A program made the translations under genes and the position numbers. A stretch of 64,000 nucleotides of DNA from Tragulus kanchil (taxonomy: Eukaryota; Chordata; Mammalia; Artiodactyla; Tragulidae): assembly GCA_022376925.1 (NCBI GenBank), contig JAIOJX010000005.1:89563001-89627000 (forward strand). Reading direction: 5' to 3'. Positions within the stretch are counted from its first letter, which is position 1; each line of letters starts with the position of its first letter. The notes beneath the pieces were generated by a model. The model was not told the DNA's origin. It did not search any database and was given only the letters and a program-made list of their open reading frames with translations. Of this stretch, positions 1 to 11,524 are shown piece after piece.

Positions 1-170
1 AAAAAAAATTCCCTTTGGCTGTCTGTTTTACATATGATAATGTATGTTTCCATGTTTCTCTCTCCATACCTCACACCCTTTCCTTCTTCCGCACCAGCTG
101 TGTCCATAAATCTGCTCTCAATGTGTCTCCGTTACTGCTCTGTGCATAGGTTCATCGGTGCCATCTGAAA
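1..170 (-). mobile_element. L1 3' UTR-like fragment
   Basis: The order of words (ctctccatacctcacaccct, then 'tgtgtccataaatctgctctc', then 'gcataggttcatcggtgcca') matches the reverse complement of ruminant L1 3' UTRs, as also seen at 20.1 kb and 34.2 kb. It looks like one side of an L1 3' end whose other part resumes near 613. Orientation is inferred from those better copies. Confidence 0.5.
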
Positions 171-612
171 GGGTAAATAGGCAGACTTGGTAAGGATGCC
201 AGAGGTTTCCAAGGAAGAGAAGGAGGAGGGGGAACAAACACTTTCTAGCCTAAATGTTTAAACTATTTTGTATTGAAAAGGTCTCATCTAGTCTTATCCC
301 TAATGAGACCATCCTCTGGCTAACCCTATGTTAATATTGTGGGCGTGGGTCTAGTTAAGGCCTTTACAACCAAAATATCCTTTTGATTTTTTGTTAAAAA
401 CCAACTGAGTACAAAATGTCCCTCTTAAACTAGCCACTCTGGGTACTCTCCCACCCCCTTCCAGCACCTTTCACTGGAAGCTTTTCTCTATCCCAATTTG
501 TTTATTTAATATGCTGCATGAAGCTCTGAGTGGTGGAAACCAAGCCTTTTCATCCTAAAGTGAAATTTTCTCCTTTGGAGGTCACAAATCTGACACTGTT
601 CACCGTAAGCTA
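171..612. other. unassigned sequence between two L1 pieces
   Basis: No repeat family, open frame or RNA gene is recognisable. It separates two minus-strand L1 fragments, so it may be an older insertion or the product of a deletion and rearrangement. Confidence 0.4.
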
Positions 613-1062
613 TCCACTGTCATCTATCACATCTTTATAGATTCCATATATATATATATATATATGTTAGCATACAACAATTGTGTTTCTCTTTCTGACT
701 TGCTTTGTTTAATAGGTTCTAGGTTCATCCACCTTGTTAGTGAACTCAAATGTGTTCATTTTTATGGCTGAGTAATATTCCACTGTATATGTATACCACA
801 GCTTCTTTATCCATTCATCTGTGTTTAGTTTTTTAAGGAACTTTATACTATTCTTTATAGTGGCTACACCAATTTACATTCCCACTGACAGTCTATGAGG
901 GTTCCCTTTCTCAGCACCCTCTTCATCATTTATTATTTTTAGACTTTTTGATAGTGCTCATTCTGATCAGTGTGAGGCAATATTTCACAGTAGTTTTGAT
1001 TTGCATTTCTGTAATAATTAGCAATGTTGAGCATTTTTTTTCATGTGCCTGTTGGCCATAAA
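613..1062 (-). mobile_element. L1 3' region, minus strand
   Basis: Contains hallmark L1 3' words in antisense: 'tggctgagtaatattccact', then 'accacagcttctttatccat', then 'ttgagcattttttttcatgtgcc'-like text. A (TA)n run lies at about 646-665. The stretch is diverged and has no open frame. It stops where a plus-strand L1 piece begins. Confidence 0.65.
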
Positions 1063-1241
1063 GATGGATATTCTAATTCCCAGATTACCTACAAAAATAA
1101 TGTGGAGGTAAAGCTAGAAAGTCAACAGCAAAAATAAAATTGAATTAAAAATTTTCGATTAATAGAAAACAAAGCAAGAAATTAAGATGAAAAGAATTAA
1201 AAAATGATGGGACAAATTAACAGACACTAAAAAGGCAGACC

Positions 1242-1577
1242 GGGCTTCCCCTGGTGGTCCAGTGGGTGGGGACACCGCCTTGCAGTGCAAGGGGCACCAG
1301 CTCGATCCCTGGCCTGGGAAGATCCCATGTGCCGCAGAGCGGCAGGACTGATGTGTCCAGTTGCCGAGCTGGAGCTCCGGAGCGCATGCGCCCAGAGCCG
1401 GCGCTCTGAGACGACAGAGGCCACCGCGATGGGAGGCCCATAGGAGCCAGAGAACAAGGATGGATGAAGGTGGAGAAGTGGAAGACCAATAGAAGTGACC
1501 CGCCCGTCCCCCTCCCTCCCCACCCCACTCCCCAAAAAGATAAATAAATAAAATAAATGTAAAAAAATTGTAAATAG
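1242..1577 (+). mobile_element. CHR-type tRNA-derived SINE, young subgroup with C-rich extension
   Basis: The tRNA-like head starts gggcttcccctggtggtcc and carries a pol III B-box-like 'gctcgatccctgg'. A body follows, ending 'agaccaatagaagtgacc', then a C-rich tract at about 1500-1533 and an A-rich tail. Target-site duplication aaaggcagacc lies at 1231-1241 and 1578-1588. It is inserted into L1 ORF2 sequence. The high similarity to the copies at 15.5, 22.1, 25.7 and 56.4 kb suggests recent activity. Confidence 0.88.
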
Positions 1578-1710
1578 AAAGGCAGACCAAAGTATAATCG
1601 TATTAATAATTACATTCAGTGTTAATGGACCAATCAAAAGCAGAAATTCTAACACTAGCTAAAATAAGAAAACAAAGGCTGACTAATGTTCTCATGAAAG
1701 GTGCATTTTT

Positions 1711-1984
1711 TTTTTTTGAGGGGAGGTGGGGAGGGAGGGAGGGGGGCGGACAGGCCACTTCTGTGGATCTTTCATTTGTCTATTTTCATCCATCTTTGTT
1801 CTTTTTTGGCCCATGTGGGCCTCCCATCACGGCGGCCTCTCTTGCTGCAGAGCTCCGGCTCGGTAATTGGACACATCGGTCCAGCTGCTCCGCGGCACGT
1901 GGGATCTTCCCAGGCCGGGGATCGAACCGGCGCCCCTTGTACTGCAAGGCGGTGTCCTTATTGATTGGACCGCCAGGGAAGCCC
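1711..1984 (-). mobile_element. CHR-type SINE, young subgroup (minus)
   Basis: Reverse-complement copy ending ...'accgccagggaagcccg'. It is flanked by a perfect 15-bp target-site duplication, gaaaggtgcattttt, at 1696-1710 and 1985-1999. The G-rich extension at 1718-1748 has four or more runs of three to six G. It is inserted in the same L1 fragment as the copy at 1242. Confidence 0.92.
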
Positions 1985-2372
1985 GAAAGGTGCATTTTTA
2001 ATAAAAAGGCACAATTGTATTAGCAGGAAAAGACTGGAAAAGATATACCATGCAAATAGTAAATGAAAGAAAGTTGGCCTCTTTGCCCATTATGGAGTGC
2101 TAAATGTAAAATTAGAGCTGCTGGAGTGAAGTCCAATAGTGAACTTCTAAAATTACTTTTATGTTTTTGACAGTGTGCTTTTTGCCCACTTTATTGACAT
2201 GTAATGCGTATACAGAATGCCCATCATTAATGTATATAATTTGGTGAATTTGGACATATGTATACACTTGTGTTACTGTGAATGAGTTTCAGGTCATAAA
2301 AATGAGCGTCACCTTCACAAGTTTCCTTGTGTCTTGTTGTTCTTCCTCCCTTCCTTCCTTCATTTTTCTTTC

Positions 2373-2585
2373 CTAGTCACTTTGGTTGTGTCCGACTGTT
2401 TGCAATGCTATGGACTGTAGCCCACCAGGCTCCTCTGTCCATGGAATTCTCCAGGCAAGAATACCGGAGTGGGTTGCCATTTCCTTCTCCAGGAGATCTT
2501 CCCAACTCAGGGATCAAACCCACTCTTTTAAGTCCCATGCATTGGCAGGCAGGTTCTTTGCCACTAGCGCCACTTGGGAAACCCC
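2373..2585 (-). mobile_element. Bov-tA SINE (minus)
   Basis: Reverse complement of the ruminant Bov-tA consensus. In order it shows 'gtgtccgactgtttgcaatg', 'ggagtgggttgccatttcc', 'ctccaggagatcttcccaac' and the tRNA end 'cacttgggaaacccc'. It is clearly more diverged from consensus than the CHR-type copies. Full length. Confidence 0.87.
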
Positions 2586-3454
2586 TTTCTTTTCTAATAA
2601 GAACACCTAATATGAGACTTAAAAATGAACACATTTCTGTGTGCACGATGTCTTATTGTCAACTACAGAGTATAGACAGTATGTTGAGCAGCAGGTCTCT
2701 GAAACTTACTTCTCTTGTGTAACTGTAACTTTGCATTTTTTAATTAGTATGCTAGGGATTGGTGGTGATATGGGTGGCATTTGCTGTGTGGCAGGGCTCC
2801 CCAAAGCCCAAATCTTGGCTTGCTATATGTTCTCCCTTCTTGTGGCATTCTTGGGACAACAAACATCAGGAAAATGGCATTTTGAGAAGCGAAGTGCTAT
2901 TTCTTAATAACCAGGAGGCTATATTGGAGTGGTTTGTATCTGTCTTGGGACCAGGGAGGCTAAATGGTTCTGTGTTTATAGTTAACTGAGAATATCCAGT
3001 TTCCAAGTGAACACTGAATTTCATTGCCCTCTTTGATTGACAGAATCAGAAAAAGAGACATGGGACGATATCTTTATAGCTTCTAAAGTATAAAGACATT
3101 GATCTGGGTCTTGGCTATGGTTGCCCTGGGCTTTGGCCAGCGAGACTAGCAAATTCTCCTGGGTTGGAGGAAGTGGGAGCTTGGTAGGTAGAACTTGGTG
3201 AATCAGAATTGTGTATAAGGTGGAAAGGAAGGCAGAAGTTGTATCTCCTCCCAACAAGATTTTAAGGAGCTTTCTCTCCAAAGCAGACTGTCTCTTTCAA
3301 ATTGCTGAAACCTGTTTGCAGTTGAAAGGGGAAAGGTTTTCATTTATTCTCTGATATATAATAAGATTAATGTATTTTTATCCGTAATTTGTTATTTTTA
3401 TCAGTTATCTTTATTCCACAATTTATCAGTTTTTTCCTCCCTTTTAAAAGTCTA
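2586..3454. other. unassigned non-coding sequence
   Basis: No recognisable repeat, RNA gene or convincing exon. Short open frames here (up to 88 codons) have no family resemblance. Confidence 0.4.
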
Positions 3455-3832
3455 CGTTGTTGTTTAGTCGCTAAGTCATGTCTGATTCTTTGTGACCCTA
3501 TGAGTGACAGCACACCAGGCTTCCCTGTCCTTCACTATCTCCCCAAATTTGCTCAAGCTCATGTGCACTAAGTCAATCATACCATTCAGTCATCTCATCT
3601 TCTGTCGCCCGCCTCTCCTTTTGCTCTCAGTTTTTCCCAGCATCAGGGTCTTTTCCAGTGAGTCATCTCTTCTCATCAGGTGACCCAAGTGTTGGAGGTT
3701 CAGCTTTATAAAGCATCGGTCCTTCTAATGAGTATTAAGGGTTGATTTCTTTTAGGATTGATTGGTTTAATCTCTTGGCAGTCTAAAACACACTCAAGAG
3801 TCTTTGAGCACCACAGTTTGAAAGTATCTACA
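3455..3832 (-). mobile_element. BovB LINE 3' end (minus)
   Basis: Matches the reverse complement of the BovB 3' terminal region. It runs from 'gttgtttagtcgctaagtca' through 'cagcatcagggtcttttcca' and 'ctcaagagtctttgagcacc'. BovB is a RTE-clade LINE abundant in ruminants after horizontal transfer. This copy is 5'-truncated, as most are. Confidence 0.85.
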
Positions 3833-4590
3833 TAGTATATGCTATAAAACTTTCTCACAAGGTAGTATTTTCACTAATTTTAGACACTATGAATTTGAGA
3901 ATTTGTTAAAATTGACCTTTTAAAAAGTAACATCTGTGTATTTATACTATGTTTAAATTTCATATGCTGTTTGTCAGATATTTAGTATTCTAATTAATAG
4001 AATAACAATTAATGATGTTGTCCAATGACGTGTAAGTAAAAAAACTGTCAAAGAAAATCTGAGGAGCAGCCAGTAGATGGCAACATGATATTGCACTTGA
4101 AATGAACCTGTGTGAAAGACATACAGTATTGCAGCTGCAATTTGGCACTGTTGAGGCAAATGGACTTCATATTTCATTGAAAAAGCTACGTTTAATCAAC
4201 AACAAAATAGCTTTTAAGTGAATTCTGAGCAGGCAGTTTCTTTGTTGCTTATAATCTGTATTTGCATCATTTTAGGCATTGTAGCTTTGCAGAGGAGATA
4301 GCCAGCCTTCTGCAGTCTGGAATAATATGCCGTAACTTTTCTCTCCTTTCCACAGTGCTTAGGACAGTGGAAGCACATGGTTGCTCAAGTACTGATCTGG
4401 AGTGTTTTAGCTCAAAAATGATTTAAATGTTTTAGTTATTACACATCCTATTCAAAGTATAGTCCTGTAGATTCCTATACGGTCTGTAAAGACACACATA
4501 CATGCAGCACACACAAATGTGGCTCAGTGGCCATGCTGTGTAGTAGAACTTTATAGTGGAGACTTTACGAGCCTTCCATGCTCTGCTTCG
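3833..4590. other. unassigned non-coding sequence
   Basis: AT-rich DNA with no recognisable element. Confidence 0.4.
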
Positions 4591-5900
4591 AACCCCACCT
4601 CCTCTCTGCCGTCAGCCAAACTGATGGCACGTGCCAGTTGCCTGCACTTGTCTGTGTTTCTTCCTAAACACGATTGCTGTCCATCCACTTCCCTTTGACT
4701 TTTGCTCTCCTCACGCCACCAAACTGCTCCGAGTAAGGTTTCTAGTGCCTCCCTGTTGCTGACTCCAGGGGACATGCTACAGACCACATCTTCCTCGCTC
4801 TCAGTAACTTCCCATGCAGGGTACCTGGGCTTACTGTGGAAGACTCTGTGTTTTCCTATTTGTTTTTCTTTTCCCAGCGGCAGCTGCTCAGTACTCATGA
4901 GATTCCTCCTCTTCTCCTGTCTGAGCTTATGGGGAGGTTCCTCAGGTCACAGTCGTCTCTCTGACACCTCTCTCTCAAGTCCCCCATCATGCCACCAGCT
5001 TCTCTCCAACACTGTTCCCCCCGCCCCAGGAAAGCCGGTCTTTGCGCCTGGGTCACCCAGTCACCTCTTAACGGGTTCTCTAATGTCCAGACTCACTTTC
5101 CAGCAATCTCTTCTCCATATCTCTCAAGACAAAGCTTGTCAATAGCAGCCTCACTTCTCTAGTGAAGTGACTCACAGAGCTCTCCATTGCCCTGAAGAAT
5201 TAATCTCAAATCCTTACCACTGCAGTGTCAATTCTAGCCCCGCCTACATTTTTAGCTCAATTCTGAGCCCTCCTCCGTTCAGTGTGCTCCAGCCTCAGTA
5301 GCCAGTTTTTCTATTTCAGCCTTTTGGGTTAAGATCATGTGTAGTAAACAGGCTTCCCTGGTGGCACAGGAGGAAAGAATCTGCCTGCCAATGCAGGAGA
5401 CACGAAGGATTCAGGTTTGATACCTGGGGCAGGAAGATCTCCTGGAGTAGAAGTGGCAATCCACTTCAGTATTCTTACCTGAAAAATTCCATGGAGAGGG
5501 GAGCCTGCTGAGCTACAGTCCATAGGGTCGCAAGGAATCAGACACAACTAAGTGGTGGAGCACATGAACATCCTTTGCTCCTTACCTGCAAACCTTTCAG
5601 TAGTTCTCTGCCTGATTCTCTTTCAGGCTCCCTCCGCATCTCAATTTAAATGTTTTTTCCTTAAGAATCCCTTCCCTGTCACCAAAGACAGCCTCAGGTT
5701 CTCTTGTGACAAGTTCTCATATCATCTGGCATTTATTTCAGAGCTTTTAACACAATTCCATAAGATTTTATATCATCATGTGTTTCTTCCTAGACTTCTC
5801 TGTTATATCCTCATAGCAAAATTCCTGGAACAGAATAGGCTGGTATACACATATAATAAACTGCATTTAATGAGTACCTCAGGAATCAGCAGCATTTTAT
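4591..5900 (+). mobile_element. degenerate L2-like LINE, interrupted by a Bov-tA
   Basis: Pyrimidine-rich sequence with L2-like wording in order: 'ctccattgccctgaagaatt' (compare the L2 3' 'ccccattgccctcaggat' block), 'tgtgctccagcc', then after the SINE 'ccctccgcatctcaattt' and 'aagaatcccttccctgtcac'. No frame is open. The boundaries are guesses and other old LINEs are possible. Confidence 0.45.
5349..5560 (+). mobile_element. Bov-tA SINE (plus)
   Basis: Full-length diverged copy: 'caggcttccctggtggcaca', 'aatctgcctgccaatgcagg', 'gtggcaatccacttcagtat', 'gagctacagtccatagggtc' and 'atcagacacaactaag'. It sits inside the L2-like stretch, so it is the younger of the two. Confidence 0.87.
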
Positions 5901-5904
5901 TCTG

Positions 5905-6266
5905 AATTTCTAAAACTTAACTTTTCATGGTCATTGATTATGTATCAACTTCTTAGGCCAATAACTTTGTTAAGAACATTGTTGCTAGAGTTTATCCAAA
6001 ATTATTCATGTCAAAATGACCTTTTTAGAACGAAGTGTATTTTTTAAATTCATAACTGAGATTTTATTGGTTGTTTTGAGGATCAGTACACAGACATTTC
6101 AATTTGTACACAACTCTTCACATATGTACCAAAAATCTAAAAAAATATGTAGTTTGATTCTTCTCTTAGCAGTTATTCCACTGATGTTCCAGCTTAAAAT
6201 CTGGGGGCAGGTTTTCCTTAACAGGATATCAAGTACCAGTATCTCCAAATATTGATATGCTATTAC
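5905..6266. other. unassigned AT-rich sequence
   Basis: Nothing recognisable. It ends where the first 1.07-kb duplicated unit begins. Confidence 0.4.
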
Positions 6267-6522
6267 ATCCTAAGTCCCACTGATTCACAAAGTGTTGAGG
6301 ACATTAAGCGTACAACTGACTCCAAACTGCCCTTTGGTATGCTTTGTATTATAGGATATACAAGCTGCCCCCATCTATGGAATGTTAAGCTGACACCCCA
6401 GACAATCAAATCCTCCCATCCTCAATATCTCACTATTTTCTGGTTGTACCAAAAAATAAACAACCAGAAAATAATTTCACTTCTTAAAAAAGAAACACTT
6501 AGACTTAAAAACATGGGATAAG

Positions 6523-6801
6523 TGGAGCTTACCCTGGTGGTCCAGTGGGTAAGGACACTGCCTTGCAGTGCAAGGGGCTCTGGTTCCATCCCTGGCCTGG
6601 GAGGATCCCACGTGCCACAGAGTGGCTGTACTGATGTGTCCAACTACCAAGCCGGAGCTCTGGAGTGCGTGCACTCAGAGCTGGTGCTTTGCAGTGGGTG
6701 AGGTCGCTGCAATGGGAGGCCCACAGGGGCCAAAGAACAACAATGGATTGAAATAAAGAAATGAAAGATCAATAGAAGTGGCCAAAAAAACCCAAAAAGA
6801 A
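6523..6801 (+). mobile_element. CHR-type SINE without C-rich extension
   Basis: Head 'gagcttaccctggtggtcca', B-box-like 'ggttccatccctggcctg', body to 'agatcaatagaagtggcc', then an A-rich tail. Imperfect target-site duplication: 6503-6522 (acttaaaaacatgggataag) and 6802-6820 (acttaaaaaaagggataag). More diverged than the G/C-extension subgroup. Confidence 0.88.
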
Positions 6802-7596
6802 ACTTAAAAAAAGGGATAAGGTGGGATTGCCTTCTTTTAAAAAATGTTTCTAGAGCTACTAAAAAACTTACATTTACAAAATAGTTGATAGAAATATTCC
6901 TCCAGATTATACAAGAAGGAAGACAGGGACTGCTGATAGGACTGGGTGTGTGATATTAATCAGACTTCTTTCTCTTCTGCTTCATCAGAGGCTGGGCTTT
7001 CCTCTATTTTAGTCTCTCCATTTTTTGCAGGTAAGTCTTTGCTGTCTTGTTTGGCCACTTCTGCCTACTAAATGTATTTTTTAAGAAGTAGCTTAGTTTT
7101 TATGCTTATTAACAGTGATAATTTTGATAGATTTTGTACCACAAACTTTTCTTTTGACTTTTTTAGTAGCTGCAGGTAACTATGGATGATGTCAATTAGA
7201 TGACAGAAAAGGGCTTCAGATACTGAGCATTCAAACAAAAACCTTCACTTGGAAAAATTTCGGTTTTGAAGTGAGGATATGTGAGAATTATATACAGCCC
7301 AACCCACATTTCCAGACATACCAAATTCACTTAAATAGCAATCCTAAGTCCCACTGATTCACAAAGTGTTGAGGACATTAAGCGTACAACTGACTCCAAA
7401 CTGCCCTTTGGTATGCTTTGTATTATAGGATATACAAGCTGCCCCCATCTATGGAATGTTAAGCTGACACCCCAGACAATCAAATCCTCCCATCCTCAAT
7501 ATCTCACTATTTTCTGGTTGTACCAAAAAATAAACAACCAGAAAATAATTTCACTTCTTAAAAAAGAAACACTTAGACTTAAAAACATGGGATAAG

Positions 7597-7875
7597 TGGA
7601 GCTTACCCTGGTGGTCCAGTGGGTAAGGACACTGCCTTGCAGTGCAAGGGGCTCTGGTTCCATCCCTGGCCTGGGAGGATCCCACGTGCCACAGAGTGGC
7701 TGTACTGATGTGTCCAACTACCAAGCCGGAGCTCTGGAGTGCGTGCACTCAGAGCTGGTGCTTTGCAGTGGGTGAGGTCGCTGCAATGGGAGGCCCACAG
7801 GGGCCAAAGAACAACAATGGATTGAAATAAAGAAATGAAAGATCAATAGAAGTGGCCAAAAAAACCCAAAAAGAA
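7597..7875 (+). mobile_element. second copy of the SINE at 6523
   Basis: Same element and flanks, inside copy 2 of duplication 1. It is not an independent insertion. Confidence 0.9.
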
Positions 7876-8393
7876 CTTAAAAAATGGGATAAGGTGGGAT
7901 TGCCTTCTTTTAAAAAATGTTTCTAGAGCTACTAAAAAACTTACATTTACAAAATAGTTGATAGAAATATTCCTCCAGATTATACAAGAAGGAAGACAGG
8001 GACTGCTGATAGGACTGGGTGTGTGATATTAATCAGACTTCTTTCTCTTCTGCTTCATCAGAGGCTGGGCTTTCCTCTATTTTAGTCTCTCCATTTTTTG
8101 CAGGTAAGTCTTTGCTGTCTTGTTTGGCCACTTCTGCCTACTAAATGTATTTTTTAAGAAGTAGCTTAGTTTTTATGCTTATTAACAGTGATAATTTTGA
8201 TAGATTTTGTACCACAAACTTTTCTTTTGACTTTTTTAGTAGCTGCAGGTAACTATGGATGATGTCAATTAGATGACAGAAAAGGGCTTCAGATACTGAG
8301 CATTCAAACAAAAACCTTCACTTGGAAAAATTTCGGTTTTGAAGTGAGGATATGTGAGAATTATATACAGCCCAACCCACATTTCCAGACATA

Positions 8394-8940
8394 TTCTCAA
8401 ATTAGAAGAAAAAGACATTAAGATATTTGTATCCATCATTTTAAAAGTAAATAGCAATCCTAATCAATTCATCCTTGTAGAAGACAATTTCTTCTAAAAA
8501 TTATACTTGACTTTTAACATCTAAGTTTGAGCACCAAAGAAGAGCGGCAGTGACTCATCATTATTTTTTTTTAAACCAAAACTATCTGGTTCAGCCCTCA
8601 ATTTGAGTGTATTCTTTTTTTTTTTCTTTTTCCTAAATCGGCATCTGTGGATAGCTTTTCTTACTGCTTTTAGAATCATCTGTCAGCATAATAAGTATTG
8701 AATACCTCCTTGCTATGCTACTCACAATTATACTTTTCTGTGAGATACACTGTCTCCTCCGTTATCAAATGTTGGAGAAGAGGAAGAGGATCAGTATGTG
8801 CCTGGAGAATAATTATTTGCCAGGAATAGCGTAAGCAATCCCATAAGCCAGGTTATAATAATTAAGGTTGTTATAACTCTCTTCTGTTGGTGATTAACTT
8901 AATCTCTTTTCTACATTTTTCCACATTAGAGAAATATAGT
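8394..8940. other. unassigned sequence with T-runs
   Basis: No family recognised. Poly-T runs lie near 8565 and 8616. Confidence 0.4.
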
Positions 8941-8941
8941 G

Positions 8942-9071
8942 TCTTCTTTCTTTGTTTGTTTTTTGCTGTGCCACAAAGTATGCAGGATCTTAGTTCTACT
9001 TTATGAGCTCAAACCCGCACCCCATGCACTGGAAGCCTAGTCCTAGCCACTGGACCAACAGGGAAGTCCCA
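8942..9071 (-). mobile_element. diverged tRNA-derived (CHR-type) SINE fragment
   Basis: Reads 'ttttttgctgtgccacaaag' ... 'ccactggaccaacagggaag' in antisense, as the short CHR-type SINEs do. Old and diverged. Confidence 0.6.
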
Positions 9072-9106
9072 GAAATACAGTAATTTTTAAAAGAGAGTTA
9101 TTTCTT

Positions 9107-9411
9107 TTTTTTTTTTTAATTGAAAGGATTTTTTTTTTTTTTAATTTTGGCCTCTTTTATTGCTTTTATTTTTTAATTTATTTATTTTCATCCATCTTTA
9201 TTCTTTGACCTGTGTGGGCCTTCCATCACAGTGAACTCTCTTGTTGCAGAGCACTGGCTCTGGCCACATGAGCTCCAGAATGCTGGCTTGTAATTGGACA
9301 CACTGGTCCAGCCACTCCACAGTATGTGGGATCTTCCCGTGCCAGGGATTGAACTGGTGCCCCTTGTACTGCAAGGTAGTCTCTTTACCCACTGGACCAC
9401 CAGGGAAGCCC
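9107..9411 (-). mobile_element. CHR-type SINE (minus)
   Basis: Target-site duplication of 19 bp, taaaagagagttatttctt, at 9088-9106 and 9412-9430. Body 'ttcatccatctttattcttt' to 'ggaccaccagggaagccc', without the G-rich extension. The start of duplicated unit 2 (9421) falls inside the right-hand target-site duplication. Confidence 0.9.
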
Positions 9412-9420
9412 TAAAAGAGA

Positions 9421-11524
9421 GTTATTTCTTTATTTAGTTCAAAGGATAAATGAAAACACTCTGCTTCCTATTAGGGGTATATTTATTAGAAATCTGTAGA
9501 AGATGGAGAAAAAAATATTCATGATTTTATAATGGAGGTTAAGAAATCTTCATTCATGCTACATGAAAGCATTTTAACAAATGAATAGAGATACAGTTTA
9601 AATGCTGAAATAACATTTGGGACAATCTGCCTCATTGTTTTTAGTTGTTTGTTTTTATACCATGTTCTCTTTATGTTTACTGCTGTTGTGTATATCCTAA
9701 AGGTGCTTTTTTCTTCCTGGGCTCTTCTAGGAGAATGGCCATGACTTACAGGACTAGCTAACATCAAATAGCTAACATTGTACTCAATGATGAAAAGCTG
9801 AAAGCATTTCCTTTAAGATTAGGAATAACACAGTGACACCCACTCTCAGTACTTTTGTTTGACGTAGTATTGAAATCCTAGCCACAGCAATCAGATGAGG
9901 AAAAGCAATAAAAGAAATCCAAGTAGGAAAGGAAGAAGCAAAACTTCTTTTATATATATATATATATATGTATGTGTATACACACACACACACATATATA
10001 AAATACAATATATAGAAAACTATAAAGATGCCACCAAAAAGATATTAGAACTAATAAATGAATTCAGTAAAATTTCAGCATAGAAAATATACTGTCTGTT
10101 GTGTTTCTATACATTGACAATGAGCTATCAGGAAAAAAAGTAAGAAAACAACCTATTTATAGCCACATCAAGAAGAATAAAATACCTAGCAATTAATCTA
10201 ATAGAAAATCCTTTACTTGAAAAATTATATGATATTGTTGAAATAAATGGGAGACACACACAAATGGAAAGATTCTCTGTGTCCATGGATTGGAGGAATC
10301 AGTATTGTTAAAATGACCATACTACCTAAGGCAGTTTACAGATTCAATGTAATCCCTATCAAAAACCAATGGCATTTTCCATAGAACTAGAAAAAATAAT
10401 TCTAATTTTTTTATGGAAACACAAAAGACCCTGAGTAGACAAAGCAACCTGGAGAAATAAGAACAAGCTGGAGTTATTTCTTTATTTAGTTCAAAGGATA
10501 AATGAAAACACTCTGCTTCCTATTAGGGGTATATTTATTAGAAATCTGTAGAAGATGGAGAAAAAAATATTCATGATTTTATAATGGAGGTTAAGAAATC
10601 TTCATTCATGCTACATGAAAGCATTTTAACAAATGAATAGAGATACAGTTTAAATGCTGAAATAACATTTGGGACAATCTGCCTCATTGTTTTTAGTTGT
10701 TTGTTTTTATACCATGTTCTCTTTATGTTTACTGCTGTTGTGTATATCCTAAAGGTGCTTTTTTCTTCCTGGGCTCTTCTAGGAGAATGGCCATGACTTA
10801 CAGGACTAGCTAACATCAAATAGCTAACATTGTACTCAATGATGAAAAGCTGAAAGCATTTCCTTTAAGATTAGGAATAACACAGTGACACCCACTCTCA
10901 GTACTTTTGTTTGACGTAGTATTGAAATCCTAGCCACAGCAATCAGATGAGGAAAAGCAATAAAAGAAATCCAAGTAGGAAAGGAAGAAGCAAAACTTCT
11001 TTTATATATATATATATATATGTATGTGTATACACACACACACACATATATAAAATACAATATATAGAAAACTATAAAGATGCCACCAAAAAGATATTAG
11101 AACTAATAAATGAATTCAGTAAAATTTCAGCATAGAAAATATACTGTCTGTTGTGTTTCTATACATTGACAATGAGCTATCAGGAAAAAAAGTAAGAAAA
11201 CAACCTATTTATAGCCACATCAAGAAGAATAAAATACCTAGCAATTAATCTAATAGAAAATCCTTTACTTGAAAAATTATATGATATTGTTGAAATAAAT
11301 GGGAGACACACACAAATGGAAAGATTCTCTGTGTCCATGGATTGGAGGAATCAGTATTGTTAAAATGACCATACTACCTAAGGCAGTTTACAGATTCAAT
11401 GTAATCCCTATCAAAAACCAATGGCATTTTCCATAGAACTAGAAAAAATAATTCTAATTTTTTTATGGAAACACAAAAGACCCTGAGTAGACAAAGCAAC
11501 CTGGAGAAATAAGAACAAGCTGGA
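9421..11524. repeat. tandem duplication 2 (offset 1052, clean junction)
   Basis: Copy 1 is 9421-10472 and copy 2 is 10473-11524, abutting with no filler. The copies read as identical, including the (TA)n(CA)n microsatellite at about 9950-9998 and 11002-11050. The join has only a 2-3 base microhomology. Confidence 0.96.

Larger units (their letters stand above)
1075..2095 (+). mobile_element. L1 ORF2 5' fragment split by two SINEs
   Basis: The pieces 1075-1241, 1578-1710 and 1985-2095 read continuously once the two SINEs are removed. They match the early ORF2 region of mammalian L1 (endonuclease part), with words such as 'ttaatggaccaatcaaaagc' and 'agatataccatgcaaat'. It is diverged and not open. 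The two SINEs inserted into an already resident L1, so they are younger than it. Confidence 0.6.
6267..8393. repeat. tandem duplication 1 (offset 1074)
   Basis: Copy 1 is 6267-7320 and copy 2 is 7341-8393, separated by a 20-base filler. The copies differ by a few bases near the SINE tail. Sequence after copy 2 (8446-8458, 'aaatagcaatcctaa') reappears in compressed form in the filler. That is what an imperfect join between overlapping contig ends would give. Confidence 0.95.

Noticed and set aside
1242..1330. tRNA genes at SINE heads (A-box and B-box present)
   Set aside because: No complete cloverleaf; the heads continue into SINE bodies with A-rich tails.
1159..1655. Overlapping open frames of 100-143 codons on both strands
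   Set aside because: They read through a SINE; the same peptide wording recurs at every CHR-type SINE in the window.
4551..4898. 115-codon minus-strand open frame
   Set aside because: It runs antisense through an L2-like pyrimidine-rich stretch and has no family resemblance or splice-site context.
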